Shown piece after piece: positions 17,904 through 26,263 of a DNA stretch of 49,956 nucleotides. The DNA is taken from NCBI GenBank assembly GCA_028694215.1, contig JAQUTW010000015.1, forward strand, positions 1-49,956, given 5' to 3'. Positions within the stretch are counted from its first letter, which is position 1. Each line of letters begins with the position of its first letter. The DNA comes from Paludibacteraceae bacterium. GTDB lineage: Bacteria; Bacteroidota; Bacteroidia; Bacteroidales; Paludibacteraceae. The translations under genes were made by a program, and so were the position numbers. The notes below the pieces were generated by a model. That model was not told the DNA's origin and did no database searches. It worked only from the letters and a program-made list of their open reading frames with translations.

Positions 17904-19184
17904 ATGAAAACACATCAAAAATTTTATGTGCTGATATCAATGGCATTGGTCATTTTATTTACGGCCTGCAAAAAAGACGATGTAGAAGAAATAGATTTTG
18001 ATGCTTATGGCGAAGAAGACGTTGACTTGCTTTGTGTCGCCAACAACAGCCCTTACGCTGAAGCTGGTGCCGAAGATATAAATCCTATTGTTTTTGATAA
18101 TGCGCTGTTTGAAGGTTGGGAAACAACAGATGAAGATTCGGTTTTACTTAACAGTAATATAAAAAGTATTGCCGATTTTATCAAAGAACTTATCGAATAT
18201 GGCACTTCTTCGGTAATTCATCAAGTAAAAGGCAGTTATAAAACAATTGATGAACATGGTCTTCCCATTCGCTTGTCCGGTAAATTATTTTTACCGAAGA
18301 GCGGAGATGTTAAAGCATTAATTATTGCGAATCATTTTACTATCGGTTCCAACGCAGAAGCCCCTTCTGAAAATTTCTGTTTCGAAGGTATTTATGCAGC
18401 AGCAGGTTATGCAGTTATCATGGCCGACTATATCGGCTATGGCTTAACAAAAGACAGAATCCATCCTTATTTACACGTAGAATCGACAGCCAGAGCTTCT
18501 GTTGATATCGCATTAGCGGCACAACGCTACATGAAAGCCATCGGGCGAGCTCCTCAAACAAGTGCCGTCTATATTTTAGGTTACTCACAAGGAGGAGCTG
18601 TTGCTTTGTCCGTACAAAAAAGAATAGAAGAAGAATATGCCGATAAAATCAACATTATTCGCACCTTTGCAGGAGCAGGACCATACGATTTGGTTGGCAC
18701 CTACGATATAAGCATTGCCGAAAATAAGACAGGTATTCCATGTGCCGTACCAATGATAATTCAAGGAATCAACCAAGGTGATGCTTTAGGATTGGATATG
18801 AAAGATTTCTTTAAGGGTTCTTTACTCGAGAACTATAACGAATGGATTAATTCAAAAGAATATACGGTAAAAGAGATAAACAAGAAAATCAACACAAAGT
18901 ATATCAGCGAAATACTTACAACCGGTGCAATGAATAAGAACAATGCAAAAACCAAAATACTTTACGAATCACTTCAAAAAAACTCTTTATTAAGTTGGAC
19001 ACCGAAAGCCCCGTTATATATGTTTCACAGCAAAGACGACAAGACTGTACCGTTTTTGAATAGCGAGCATGCTCAAAACGCATTTACAAAGAGTTCTGTT
19101 GAATATAATTTTGGAAATTACGGCAGTCACCAAAATGCGGCTATTAAGTTTCTGATAACGGTTGGCAATATTCTGCCAAAATAA
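17904..19184 (+). CDS. Alpha/beta-hydrolase (lipase-like) lipoprotein
   Basis: This is a 426-residue envelope protein with a lipoprotein signal ending in FTAC (Cys22) and an acidic stretch right after it, as in surface-exported Bacteroidetes lipoproteins. The hydrolase domain spans about 105-425. The nucleophile is Ser227 in GYSQG, the acid is Asp377 or Asp378 in HSKDD, and the histidine is His408 in GSHQN, so the triad is complete. The layout resembles secretory lipases that act on esters. The substrate is unknown. It ends 8 bases from the end of convergent aroE, and no dedicated terminator is visible between them. Confidence 0.8.
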   Translation: MKTHQKFYVLISMALVILFTACKKDDVEEIDFDAYGEEDVDLLCVANNSPYAEAGAEDINPIVFDNALFEGWETTDEDSVLLNSNIKSIADFIKELIEYGTSSVIHQVKGSYKTIDEHGLPIRLSGKLFLPKSGDVKALIIANHFTIGSNAEAPSENFCFEGIYAAAGYAVIMADYIGYGLTKDRIHPYLHVESTARASVDIALAAQRYMKAIGRAPQTSAVYILGYSQGGAVALSVQKRIEEEYADKINIIRTFAGAGPYDLVGTYDISIAENKTGIPCAVPMIIQGINQGDALGLDMKDFFKGSLLENYNEWINSKEYTVKEINKKINTKYISEILTTGAMNKNNAKTKILYESLQKNSLLSWTPKAPLYMFHSKDDKTVPFLNSEHAQNAFTKSSVEYNFGNYGSHQNAAIKFLITVGNILPK

Positions 19185-19192
19185 GCAAAAAT

Positions 19193-19921
19193 TTATTCTG
19201 TCCAAATAAGGTAAGACGCTTCTGCCTGTGCGCGCAACATTGGTAAACCATTTTGTACAGTTGCACCATACTCCTCTCCTGCCTGAAGAAATTCCGTTTT
19301 TAAAGGATTATAAACCAAATCGTATAACAAATATTGGTCTGAAAGCCATTGATACGGAATCGGCGGTTTTGTATGAATATTAGGAAACATGCCGAGAGGC
19401 GTTGTGTTCACAATCAGTAAATATTCTGACATTATCGTCTGCGACAAATCGGAATATGCCAAGCAATCAATAGTTTTTGTGCGGGAAACGAACTTAAAAT
19501 CGATATTCAACTGCCGAAGTACAAACGCCACAGCCTTGGAAGCTCCACCGGTTCCCAATACCAAAGCCTTTTGATGATACGATTTTAAAATCGGACGTAG
19601 CGTTTGCTCAAAACCAATCACATCTGTATTATAACCTTTCAAATGCCCATTAGGGCAAAACTTAATCGTATTAACGGCGCCAACTAAACGAGCTGTTTCG
19701 TCCAATTCGTCCAAATAATCCATAATGGTTTCCTTATATGGGATTGTAACATTCAGACCGGATAAATCGTTATTTGACAACAAATTACGAAACTTTACCA
19801 CATCAGACAACTCGAATAATTTATAATTAGCAGAAACATGCTCTTTCGCAAATTTTTCCGTAAAATATTGCTCTGAGAAAGAGTGTCCCAACGGATACCC
19901 TATCAAACCATAATGTCTCAT
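19193..19921 (-). CDS. aroE: Shikimate dehydrogenase
   Basis: This enzyme reduces 3-dehydroshikimate to shikimate with NADPH in aromatic amino acid synthesis. The ATG at 19921 gives 242 residues, somewhat short but within the range of Bacteroidetes AroE. The substrate-binding serines are in GHSFS (12-16). Catalytic Lys63 is in VTIPYK and Asp100 in GYNTD. The nucleotide-binding loop is GTGGAS (123-128). The upstream in-frame TTG at 19948 falls in the -7 promoter box and is rejected as the start. Confidence 0.93.
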   Translation of the reverse strand: MRHYGLIGYPLGHSFSEQYFTEKFAKEHVSANYKLFELSDVVKFRNLLSNNDLSGLNVTIPYKETIMDYLDELDETARLVGAVNTIKFCPNGHLKGYNTDVIGFEQTLRPILKSYHQKALVLGTGGASKAVAFVLRQLNIDFKFVSRTKTIDCLAYSDLSQTIMSEYLLIVNTTPLGMFPNIHTKPPIPYQWLSDQYLLYDLVYNPLKTEFLQAGEEYGATVQNGLPMLRAQAEASYLIWTE

Positions 19922-19945
19922 AATTGGTCTATTTCTTTTTATCTG

Positions 19946-19953
19946 CAAAAATA
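19946..19953 (-). promoter_or_regulatory. -7 box for aroE
   Basis: The minus-strand TATTTTTG matches TAnnTTTG, 24 bases before the aroE start. There is no convincing -33 element. Confidence 0.4.
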
Positions 19954-20066
19954 CAACAAATAAACCGAAAAATAAAAGTAGAGGTATTAATCACGTTCCG
20001 ACAAGAAGCCTTGCTAATTTTGCACTTGCTTCTTGAAACCACATGATATAAATCTACCTATATATC

Positions 20067-20097
20067 TTTGTCGTTCCCAAAAAAAATCCTTACATTT
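20067..20097 (+). promoter_or_regulatory. trkH promoter, placing the start of transcription at the start codon
   Basis: TTTG (20067-20070) and TACATTTG (20090-20097) are spaced by 19 bases. The ATG of trkH at 20105 lies only 7 bases past the -7 box, where transcription should begin. The upstream TTTG is itself part of another -7-like TATCTTTG (20063-20070), which could give a short leader instead. Confidence 0.5.
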
Positions 20098-20104
20098 GCC
20101 GTCG

Positions 20105-21916
20105 ATGAAAGGCTTTTTAAAATCATACTACCTCAAATTTAAATTGGTTTTATTGCAGTTTCTTAAAATTTGCTTAACCTTTTTCGGCATTATCAATACC
20201 TTATTGTCCTTATGCCTTGTTTTACTTGCTGTTTACACTTTAGGTTTTGATACACAAATAGAAACAGCACATACCCTACTCTTTATACGCATCAGCTTTT
20301 TCTGTTTCTTTGCCGAATTGTCTATTCTCTTTCTAAAAGTATTCAGCAGCGAAACGAACAAAAACTACTCTTTTCAGGTTATTTTCTACGTCATTTATTT
20401 TATTATTGCCGTTGTTCAACTACTACCTTTATCGGTGGCAGAATCTTATTATACGCTGGATTTTATTCGACAGCCACTTGTTCTCATTATTATTACCATT
20501 GTTCAAGCCGTTTTGAAACTCTCAGGGGTTATTACCCAATCGCTTCGTCAGCGCATCAATCCTGCCATAATCTTCGTAGGAAGTTTCTTCTTGCTAATCC
20601 TCATAGGCACCGGTCTGTTGATGTTACCAAAAGCCACTCTGCATCCCATCAACATCATACAAGCATTATTCACTGCTACCAGTGCAGTATGTGTTACAGG
20701 CCTTACCATTGTAGATGTGTCACAAACTTTTACATCAATGGGAGAAATCATTATTTTACTACTTATTCAACTTGGAGGAATAGGCATCATGACCTTTACC
20801 AGTTTCTTTGGCATGTTTTACATGGGTAAACATATCACACAAAACAAATTACTCATAAAAGATATGGTAGCTCCGGATAATAGTGTCAATCAAATCGTTT
20901 CTACGCTCGGCAGCATTCTTTTTATCACATTTTCAATAGAAGCCATTGGCGTTCTGCTGATTTTTGAAAGTATTGGCGGGCATTCGTTAGACGACCTCTA
21001 TTTTGCCATATTTCACTCCATATCGGCATTTTGCAATGCTGGATTTTCCACGCTTAGTCAGGGTTTGATGGATGCTTCTGTAGGTACAAACTATACCCTG
21101 CATTTTTGGATTGCCTGCCTCATCATTGTCGGAGGTTTGGGTTTTCCTATCATCTTCAACCTGTTTAATTTCGTCAAACATCTTATTACCAATACATTCC
21201 GTAAATGGTTTGGCAAACGTCGCGAATATGTACATACCCCTCATTTAGTTACTTCTAATACTGTCATTGTACTTGTAATGACAGTGATATTACTTCTATC
21301 CGGAACTTTGGTTTTTTATCTTACAGAGTATAATCACACGCTTGCAGATTTGGATACAAAAGGCAAACTCATAACTGCTTTTTTTATGTCTGTTACACCA
21401 CGTACAGCCGGTTTCAACACTTTTGATATGGGGGGACTATCTCATTTAACCATTTTGTGGATGATTCTGTTTATGTGGATAGGTGCTTCGCCCATGTCCA
21501 CAGGAGGCGGTATAAAAACAACAACGCTTGGAATTGCAATATTAAATATAATAAGCACCTTACGCGGACGAGATCATATAGAAATACGGAAACGCCAAAT
21601 AGCAGCCAGCACCGTAAATCGAGCTTTTGTTATTATTTTGGTTTCTCTGTGTGTTATAAGTATTGGCGTTTTGCTTATCTCATTCTTTGACCCAAAAATT
21701 GATTTGACTTCAATTATTTTCGAAGTTATTTCAGCCATGAGTACTGTCGGACTTTCACTGAATATAACACCCTTATTGAGTATCAATAGTCATATTGTAC
21801 TTATTGCGTTGATGTTTGTGGGACGCGTTGGATTACTCACCATACTATCCTGTATCATCAAACCACAATCACAACGTTTTTATCAATATCCCAGTGAATC
21901 AATTCCTATCAATTAA
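20105..21916 (+). CDS. trkH: TrkH-family potassium transporter subunit
   Basis: This is the channel-like subunit of a Trk/Ktr K+ uptake system, 603 residues from the ATG at 20105. About ten to twelve membrane helices are visible. The four pore loops with their filter glycines can be read in order: TSAVCVTGLT, SAFCNAGFS, TPRTAGFN and SAMSTVGLS. The conserved MSTGGGIKTTT segment of the inner pore follows the third loop. An extra N-terminal pair of helices precedes the first loop. The gating subunit TrkA follows 17 bases downstream, so the pair forms one operon. Confidence 0.93.
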   Translation: MKGFLKSYYLKFKLVLLQFLKICLTFFGIINTLLSLCLVLLAVYTLGFDTQIETAHTLLFIRISFFCFFAELSILFLKVFSSETNKNYSFQVIFYVIYFIIAVVQLLPLSVAESYYTLDFIRQPLVLIIITIVQAVLKLSGVITQSLRQRINPAIIFVGSFFLLILIGTGLLMLPKATLHPINIIQALFTATSAVCVTGLTIVDVSQTFTSMGEIIILLLIQLGGIGIMTFTSFFGMFYMGKHITQNKLLIKDMVAPDNSVNQIVSTLGSILFITFSIEAIGVLLIFESIGGHSLDDLYFAIFHSISAFCNAGFSTLSQGLMDASVGTNYTLHFWIACLIIVGGLGFPIIFNLFNFVKHLITNTFRKWFGKRREYVHTPHLVTSNTVIVLVMTVILLLSGTLVFYLTEYNHTLADLDTKGKLITAFFMSVTPRTAGFNTFDMGGLSHLTILWMILFMWIGASPMSTGGGIKTTTLGIAILNIISTLRGRDHIEIRKRQIAASTVNRAFVIILVSLCVISIGVLLISFFDPKIDLTSIIFEVISAMSTVGLSLNITPLLSINSHIVLIALMFVGRVGLLTILSCIIKPQSQRFYQYPSESIPIN

Positions 21917-21933
21917 TTAAAAAATATTTTACT

Positions 21934-22620
21934 ATGACTTACATTGTTATCGGTCTTGGAAATTTTGGTATCGCATTAGCAGAACGCCTTACAAAAATGG
22001 GACATGATGTTATTGGTGTCGATGCAGATATGCAATTGGTGGAAAAATATAAAACAACCATCAGCAGTACTATTTGCGTAAATTTATCAGATAGTTTTTC
22101 TTTAAAAGCACTACCATTAAAAGATGCAGATGAAGTAATTGTTACTTTGGGTGAAAACATCGGTCAATCAATTCTGATTATTGCCTTGCTCAAACAATGT
22201 GGCACAGAACACATTGTAGCACGTGGAATCAGCAATGTGCATAAAACCATTTTAGAAACCATGGGCGTAGATGACGTTATTATGCCGGAACTCTACGCCG
22301 CCGAACAATTGGCAATAGCCTCAGAATCTACCAGCATAAAAGGGGCTTTTATTGCCACAGATACCGATCAATTAATTGACTATATAGTTCCCAATATTCT
22401 CATTGACCAGACACTCCAACAAGCAGATATTGAAAATCAATATAACCTCAAATTAGTAGGAGTAAAAAGACGTATAGAAAGTAAAAACTTCTTACAATCA
22501 AAATCTTATCATTATGAAATGGCTGTATTAGACAACAATTTTATATTCCAACAATACGATCAGTTATTACTTTTTGGAAATCTCAAATCACTTTCACGTT
22601 TTGAGCACCAAGTCAAATAG
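21934..22620 (+). CDS. trkA: TrkA/KtrA-family potassium channel gating subunit
   Basis: This is a cytoplasmic RCK protein that binds nucleotide and controls TrkH. The 228-residue length means one RCK_N and one RCK_C domain, as in KtrA rather than the double-length TrkA of E. coli. The Rossmann loop GLGNFG is at residues 7-12, and the ribose-binding Asp is in GVDAD. It follows trkH by 17 bases. tadA starts 8 bases after its stop, so these genes may share a transcript. Confidence 0.93.
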   Translation: MTYIVIGLGNFGIALAERLTKMGHDVIGVDADMQLVEKYKTTISSTICVNLSDSFSLKALPLKDADEVIVTLGENIGQSILIIALLKQCGTEHIVARGISNVHKTILETMGVDDVIMPELYAAEQLAIASESTSIKGAFIATDTDQLIDYIVPNILIDQTLQQADIENQYNLKLVGVKRRIESKNFLQSKSYHYEMAVLDNNFIFQQYDQLLLFGNLKSLSRFEHQVK

Positions 22621-22628
22621 AAAACATT

Positions 22629-23063
22629 ATGTTTGATGATACTTATTTTATGAAACAGGCTTTAGTAGAAGCCGAAGCTGCCTTAAAGACAGACGAAGTT
22701 CCTATTGGGGCTGTGATCGTATGTCAAAACAGGATTATTGCCAGATGCCATAATTTAACCGAACATTTAAACGATGTTACTGCCCATGCCGAAATGCAAG
22801 CTATAACTGCAGCTGCCAATACTCTTGGTGGAAAATATCTGAAAGACTGCACATTATATGTTACATTAGAACCATGCATCATGTGTGCAGGTGCATTGGC
22901 TTGGGCACAAATTGGGCGCATTGTTTACGGTGCATCTGATAGTAAACGTGGTTTCACACATTTCGCAGCAAACTGTCTGCATCCAAAAACCATAGTAGAA
23001 CACGGCATTTTAGAAAAGGAATCGACCGAACTTTTACAAACTTTCTTCAATAAGAAGCGATGA
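22629..23063 (+). CDS. tadA: tRNA-specific adenosine deaminase
   Basis: This enzyme converts adenosine 34 of tRNA-Arg to inosine, needed to read CGN codons. The 144-residue protein has the zinc site His53-Ala-Glu55 (catalytic Glu) and Pro82-Cys83-x-x-Cys86, the deaminase signature. The N-terminal DDTYFMKQALVEAE is typical and supports the first ATG. The stop codon overlaps the start of the following methyltransferase gene by four bases (ATGA), so the two tRNA-modification genes are translationally coupled. Confidence 0.95.
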   Translation: MFDDTYFMKQALVEAEAALKTDEVPIGAVIVCQNRIIARCHNLTEHLNDVTAHAEMQAITAAANTLGGKYLKDCTLYVTLEPCIMCAGALAWAQIGRIVYGASDSKRGFTHFAANCLHPKTIVEHGILEKESTELLQTFFNKKR

Positions 23064-23767
23064 ATTCGTTTACTTTCAAACAATTTGTAATAAACCAAGA
23101 TCAATGTGCCATGAAAGTTGGAACCGATGGTGTACTTTTGGGCAGTTGGTGTCCAATAGAAAACGCACAAAACATTCTTGACATAGGAACAGGAACCGGT
23201 CTTTTAGCTCTCATGATGGCTCAACGACAACCAACAGCACAGATTGATGCCATCGAAATAGACAGCAACGCTGCGCAGCAAGCCAAAGACAATATTGCCG
23301 CATCACCATGGAAAAATAGAATTAAAGTTATCAAACAATCTTTACAGCAATTTGCTAACACTACCGATAATCTTTATGACCTCATTATCTGCAATCCGCC
23401 CTACTTCATCAATTCGCTGACACCGCCAAATGAGTTGCGCACTTTAGCACGTCATTGCGGCACCTTGACACATTCGGAATTGGCAAAATATGCAAGTAAC
23501 CTATTAACACAAAATGGTCATTTTGTAGTAATTATGCCGATAGAAGAAGGAACTTCGTTTCTTCAAATAGCGAAAAAATCCAATTTATTCTGCAATCATC
23601 AACTTATGATACACCCGACTCCGCAAAGTGCTGCAAAACGCCAAATCATGGTATTTTCACAGATACAGAAAAATCAATCCATTGAACATCTAACAATAGA
23701 AATTGCACGTCATCAATATACCAACGAATACCGTCAATTGACCAAAGAATTTTATCTGAAATTCTGA
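23060..23767 (+). CDS. trmN6: tRNA1(Val) adenine(37)-N6-methyltransferase
   Basis: This SAM-dependent N6-adenine methyltransferase resembles YfiC/TrmN6, which modifies A37 of a valine tRNA. The 235 residues start with FTFKQFVINQDQCAMKVGTDG, characteristic of the family. SAM motif I is DIGTGTG (41-47), and the catalytic Asn-Pro-Pro-Tyr is at 112-115. Overlap with tadA and the tRNA-modification theme strengthen the call. Downstream lie a hairpin and palindromic repeats. Confidence 0.92.
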   Translation: MNSFTFKQFVINQDQCAMKVGTDGVLLGSWCPIENAQNILDIGTGTGLLALMMAQRQPTAQIDAIEIDSNAAQQAKDNIAASPWKNRIKVIKQSLQQFANTTDNLYDLIICNPPYFINSLTPPNELRTLARHCGTLTHSELAKYASNLLTQNGHFVVIMPIEEGTSFLQIAKKSNLFCNHQLMIHPTPQSAAKRQIMVFSQIQKNQSIEHLTIEIARHQYTNEYRQLTKEFYLKF

Positions 23768-23791
23768 GTAACACATAACCATCTGATATCA

Positions 23792-23824
23792 AATCAGGAT
23801 TTCACCTAAAATGAAACCCTGATT
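23792..23824. terminator. Hairpin between convergent trmN6 and the lipoprotein gene
   Basis: AATCAGG / CCTGATT (23792-23798 / 23818-23824) continues inward as TTTCA / TGAAA (23800-23804 / 23812-23816) with one mismatch and a 7-base loop. There is no strong T tract, so termination is an inference. Confidence 0.5.
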
Positions 23825-23835
23825 ACAAAAATAAC

Positions 23836-23863
23836 GTAGAGACGTTGCGCGCAACGTCTCTAC
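23836..23863. repeat. 28-base perfect palindrome, copy 1
   Basis: GTAGAGACGTTGCG is followed immediately by its exact reverse complement, giving a perfect 28-base palindrome that can form a hairpin on either strand. A degenerate copy lies 25 bases further on. Such short palindromic intergenic repeats occur in families (REP- or MITE-like). Confidence 0.85.
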
Positions 23864-23888
23864 TACAAATTATTTTCCCGGCTACCAT

Positions 23889-23916
23889 GCACAGACGTTG
23901 CACGCAACGTCTCTAC
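23889..23916. repeat. 28-base palindrome, copy 2 (degenerate left arm)
   Basis: The right half matches copy 1 closely (GCAACGTCTCTAC). The left half keeps AGACGTTGC but is altered outside it. The inner 20 bases, AGACGTTGC AC GCAACGTCT, remain an inverted repeat. Confidence 0.8.
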
Positions 23917-23932
23917 GTAGGTAAAACATAAA

Positions 23933-24985
23933 CTAAAAAACTAGACGCAAACCGCGGCTGAAGTACCTGCCGTCCGGATAGTAGCCGCTCCGAAGCGACA
24001 CCCGGCAGAACGTCGCATTGTAGTTCCAACTACCACCCCGCAAAACACGGTAAGAACCGGAAGCAGCTCCAGTAGGGTTGGTCTGCGAACTGCTGCTATA
24101 AGAGTCATACCAGTCGCTGCACCATTCCCATACATTACCGCTCATATCGTATATGCCCAACTCGTTGGCTTGCTTGGTACCTACGGCATGAGTTTTGCTC
24201 CCGCCATTGTCATAGTACCACGCCACGTTACCTATCGTATTGCTGCCACTGTATTTGTAGCCTTGGCTCTTGTTGCCGCCACGAGCAGCATATTCCCATT
24301 CCGCCTCAGTGGGTAAACGAAAGGTTTTGCCCGTCAGTTGATTCAGTTTGGTAAGAAACGTTTGGCAGTCGTCCCAACTGACTTGTTCCACCGGTAAATC
24401 AGGATCTTTAAAATAAGACGGATTACTACCCATTACCTCCTCCCACAAAGCCTGCGTCACTTCCGTTTCGCCTATCGTAAAAGCAATCAATGTTACCTGA
24501 TGTACAGGATTTTCGTAGCTATTTGCTTCTGCATCATAATTTTGTCCGTTGGGATCCGTACTTTGTGCCCCCATCTGAAACGTACCGCCGGCTACCGTTA
24601 TCATCTTAAAACTAACACCATTTACCGTATAGGTTTTGCTGCCACCACCGCCGGAACCTGTCCCTGCACGATTGACGGTTAATTTTACCGACACACCACT
24701 TATGGCAAACAATACTTCTGCCACATCGGCAGTTGTAGAAGTGTTGGCTGCCACCGTTACGGTTACATACGCATCACCGGTACCCGATGCAGGCGACAAA
24801 GTCAGCCAAGTTTGGTTGGCAGTTGCCGTCCAAGCTGCTGTAGAAGTTACCTGCACCTGAAACGTTTCACCTTCGGCAGACACATCTTTGGAAACAAGAG
24901 ATATCGAAATCATCCCTTCTTTTTCACATGCGGTAAACAGTACCGCCACGCAGCACACGGCTGCAAAAATCATTTTCTTGTTCAT
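23933..24985 (-). CDS. BACON plus FGE-sulfatase-like domain lipoprotein
   Basis: This 350-residue protein has a lipoprotein signal (FTAC, Cys20), a BACON domain (about 27-110), a Gly/Ser linker (GSGGGGS) and a formylglycine-generating-enzyme-like domain (about 118-350). Family hallmarks include GGTFQMG, PVEQVSWDD, LPTEAEWEYAARGG, DMSGNVWEWCSDWY and RVLRGGSW. True FGE uses two cysteines after RGGS; here the first is replaced by Tyr and only the second remains (NATFC), so formylglycine synthesis is doubtful. A structural or binding role at the cell surface is more likely. Its 5' end is nearly identical to the partial gene at 1-232. Its last codons contain the only CTAG I found in the window. 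Confidence 0.88.
   Translation of the reverse strand: MNKKMIFAAVCCVAVLFTACEKEGMISISLVSKDVSAEGETFQVQVTSTAAWTATANQTWLTLSPASGTGDAYVTVTVAANTSTTADVAEVLFAISGVSVKLTVNRAGTGSGGGGSKTYTVNGVSFKMITVAGGTFQMGAQSTDPNGQNYDAEANSYENPVHQVTLIAFTIGETEVTQALWEEVMGSNPSYFKDPDLPVEQVSWDDCQTFLTKLNQLTGKTFRLPTEAEWEYAARGGNKSQGYKYSGSNTIGNVAWYYDNGGSKTHAVGTKQANELGIYDMSGNVWEWCSDWYDSYSSSSQTNPTGAASGSYRVLRGGSWNYNATFCRVSLRSGYYPDGRYFSRGLRLVF
24754..24969 (-). repeat. 216-base near-identical copy of window positions 1-216
   Basis: Bases align without gaps at a constant offset of 24753, with one difference (24881 versus 128). Both copies lie in the 5' coding region of BACON lipoprotein genes on the same strand. The match continues to the window edge at position 1, so its full length is unknown. 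Confidence 0.95.
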
Positions 24986-25045
24986 AATTCATTTAATTTT
25001 TTGTAGGAAACAAATCCATTTACATTGTAAAGTTACAATAATTTG

Positions 25046-25053
25046 CAAAGATA
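25046..25053 (-). promoter_or_regulatory. -7 box for the BACON/FGE-like lipoprotein gene
   Basis: The minus-strand TATCTTTG fits TAnnTTTG, about 60 bases before the start codon, similar to the distance at the paralogue. No -33 TTTG is evident. Confidence 0.4.
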
Positions 25054-25120
25054 CAATATCTTTTATAAAAAGCATAATAAGCCATAAAAACAACTCATTT
25101 GCATTTTTTAATCTTAAAAA

Positions 25121-25152
25121 TTTGTTTTCCACATAAAAACTGCGTAACTTTG
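25121..25152 (+). promoter_or_regulatory. Nucleoside phosphorylase promoter
   Basis: TTTG (25121-25124) and TAACTTTG (25145-25152) lie 20 bases apart, 26 bases before the ATG at 25179. Confidence 0.65.
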
Positions 25153-25178
25153 AAGTTATTATTATAAAATTGAATACC

Positions 25179-26045
25179 ATGAGAACAATTCCAGCTTCAG
25201 AATTAATCATCAATAGTGATGGAAGTATTTTTCACCTTCACGTAAAACCGGAACAAATTGCCACAACAATTATATTAGTTGGCGATCCCGGACGTGTAAC
25301 AATGATTGCCAAACATTTTGACAGTATTGAATGTGAAGTTTCAAGTCGTGAATTTCATACCATTACAGGTATGTATAAAGACAAACGTTTATCGTGTGTT
25401 TCGCACGGTATCGGACCCGACAATATTGACATCGTTGTTACAGAATTAGACGCATTAGTCAATATTGACTTTACCACACGTACCGCAAAAGCTGAGCATA
25501 CCACTTTAACACTTGTTCGTATCGGAACATCAGGTGGATTGCAAGAAATTTCTCCGGTTGGGACTTATGTCGTTTCCAAATATTCGATGGGATTTGACGG
25601 CGTTTTGAATTTTTATGAAACTCCAACCGATTTGTTGGAAATGGATATGGAAAATGCGTTTAAAGCCCATGCCGAATGGTCGCCACGATTAACTTCACCT
25701 TATTGCGTAAAAGCCGATGAAGAATTGGTGGAACGTATCGGTTTCGATATGGTTAAAGGTATTACTATTGCAGCTCCCGGATTTTATGGTCCACAAGGAC
25801 GATATGTTCGTGCTAAATTAGCATTTCCACACTTGAACGAAAAAGTAATGTCTTTTAAATACAAAGGTGACGTGATTACCAATTTTGAGATGGAAAGTTC
25901 AATGGTTGCAGGATTGGGTAAACTCCTTGGGCACAAAGCAATGACTGTTTGCGCCATTATTGCAGGACGTGTATCCAAGAACATGAATACCAACTATAAA
26001 GGTTCCATAGAAGGCTTGGTTGAAAAAGTATTGGAACGCATTTAA
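25179..26045 (+). CDS. Nucleoside phosphorylase (uridine phosphorylase-like)
   Basis: This PNP/UDP family phosphorylase cleaves nucleosides to base and ribose-1-phosphate. The ATG at 25179 gives 288 residues; a TTG at 25170 in the same frame adds three. The phosphate-binding GDPGR is near residue 37. LVRIGTSGGLQ, a conserved family segment, lies near 110. FEMESSM, the nucleoside-binding Met-Glu-Ser motif, is near 230. Uridine is the likeliest substrate, but sequence alone does not settle it. The gene stands alone between its own promoter and a strong terminator. Confidence 0.87.
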   Translation: MRTIPASELIINSDGSIFHLHVKPEQIATTIILVGDPGRVTMIAKHFDSIECEVSSREFHTITGMYKDKRLSCVSHGIGPDNIDIVVTELDALVNIDFTTRTAKAEHTTLTLVRIGTSGGLQEISPVGTYVVSKYSMGFDGVLNFYETPTDLLEMDMENAFKAHAEWSPRLTSPYCVKADEELVERIGFDMVKGITIAAPGFYGPQGRYVRAKLAFPHLNEKVMSFKYKGDVITNFEMESSMVAGLGKLLGHKAMTVCAIIAGRVSKNMNTNYKGSIEGLVEKVLERI

Positions 26046-26064
26046 ATAACTGATGCCCACATAT

Positions 26065-26096
26065 AAAAAAAACGCCTTGTAAGAGGCGTTTTTTTT
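26065..26096. terminator. Bidirectional terminator
   Basis: AACGCCT (26071-26077) and AGGCGTT (26084-26090) pair around a 6-base loop, extended by a run of A on one side and T on the other. It can serve both the phosphorylase gene (plus) and the clpPX run (minus). Confidence 0.85.
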
Positions 26097-26103
26097 ATAT
26101 TAA

Positions 26104-26250
26104 TTACGGCAACATATCTAAATTTTCGTCGTCAAAAGCTTCATAATCTTCAGGAAAAACATACCGACTTAAATCTGGTACATCGACATTTTTAAATTTT
26201 ACCTTAGATTGCGAACCTTTCTTTTTCTTATATTCTAAAGGGATTTTCAT
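26104..26250 (-). CDS. Small unknown protein, 48 residues
   Basis: An ATG at 26250 opens a 48-codon frame that ends just before the bidirectional terminator and starts 13 bases after the stop of the antiporter gene, in the same direction. The protein begins MKIPLEYKKKKGSQSKVKF, so it is strongly basic. It turns acidic at the C-terminus (FPEDYEAFDDENLDMLP) and has no hydrophobic stretch. It fills an otherwise empty gap precisely and its codon use looks like that of the neighbours, which supports a real gene. I do not recognise it. The charge asymmetry would suit a small cytoplasmic binding protein, but that is a guess. Confidence 0.65.
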   Translation of the reverse strand: MKIPLEYKKKKGSQSKVKFKNVDVPDLSRYVFPEDYEAFDDENLDMLP

Positions 26251-26263
26251 ATTACGCTCTTGT

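Noticed and set aside
23836..23916. CRISPR array
   Set aside because: There are only two palindromic copies, one degraded, with a single 25-base interval and no cas genes nearby.
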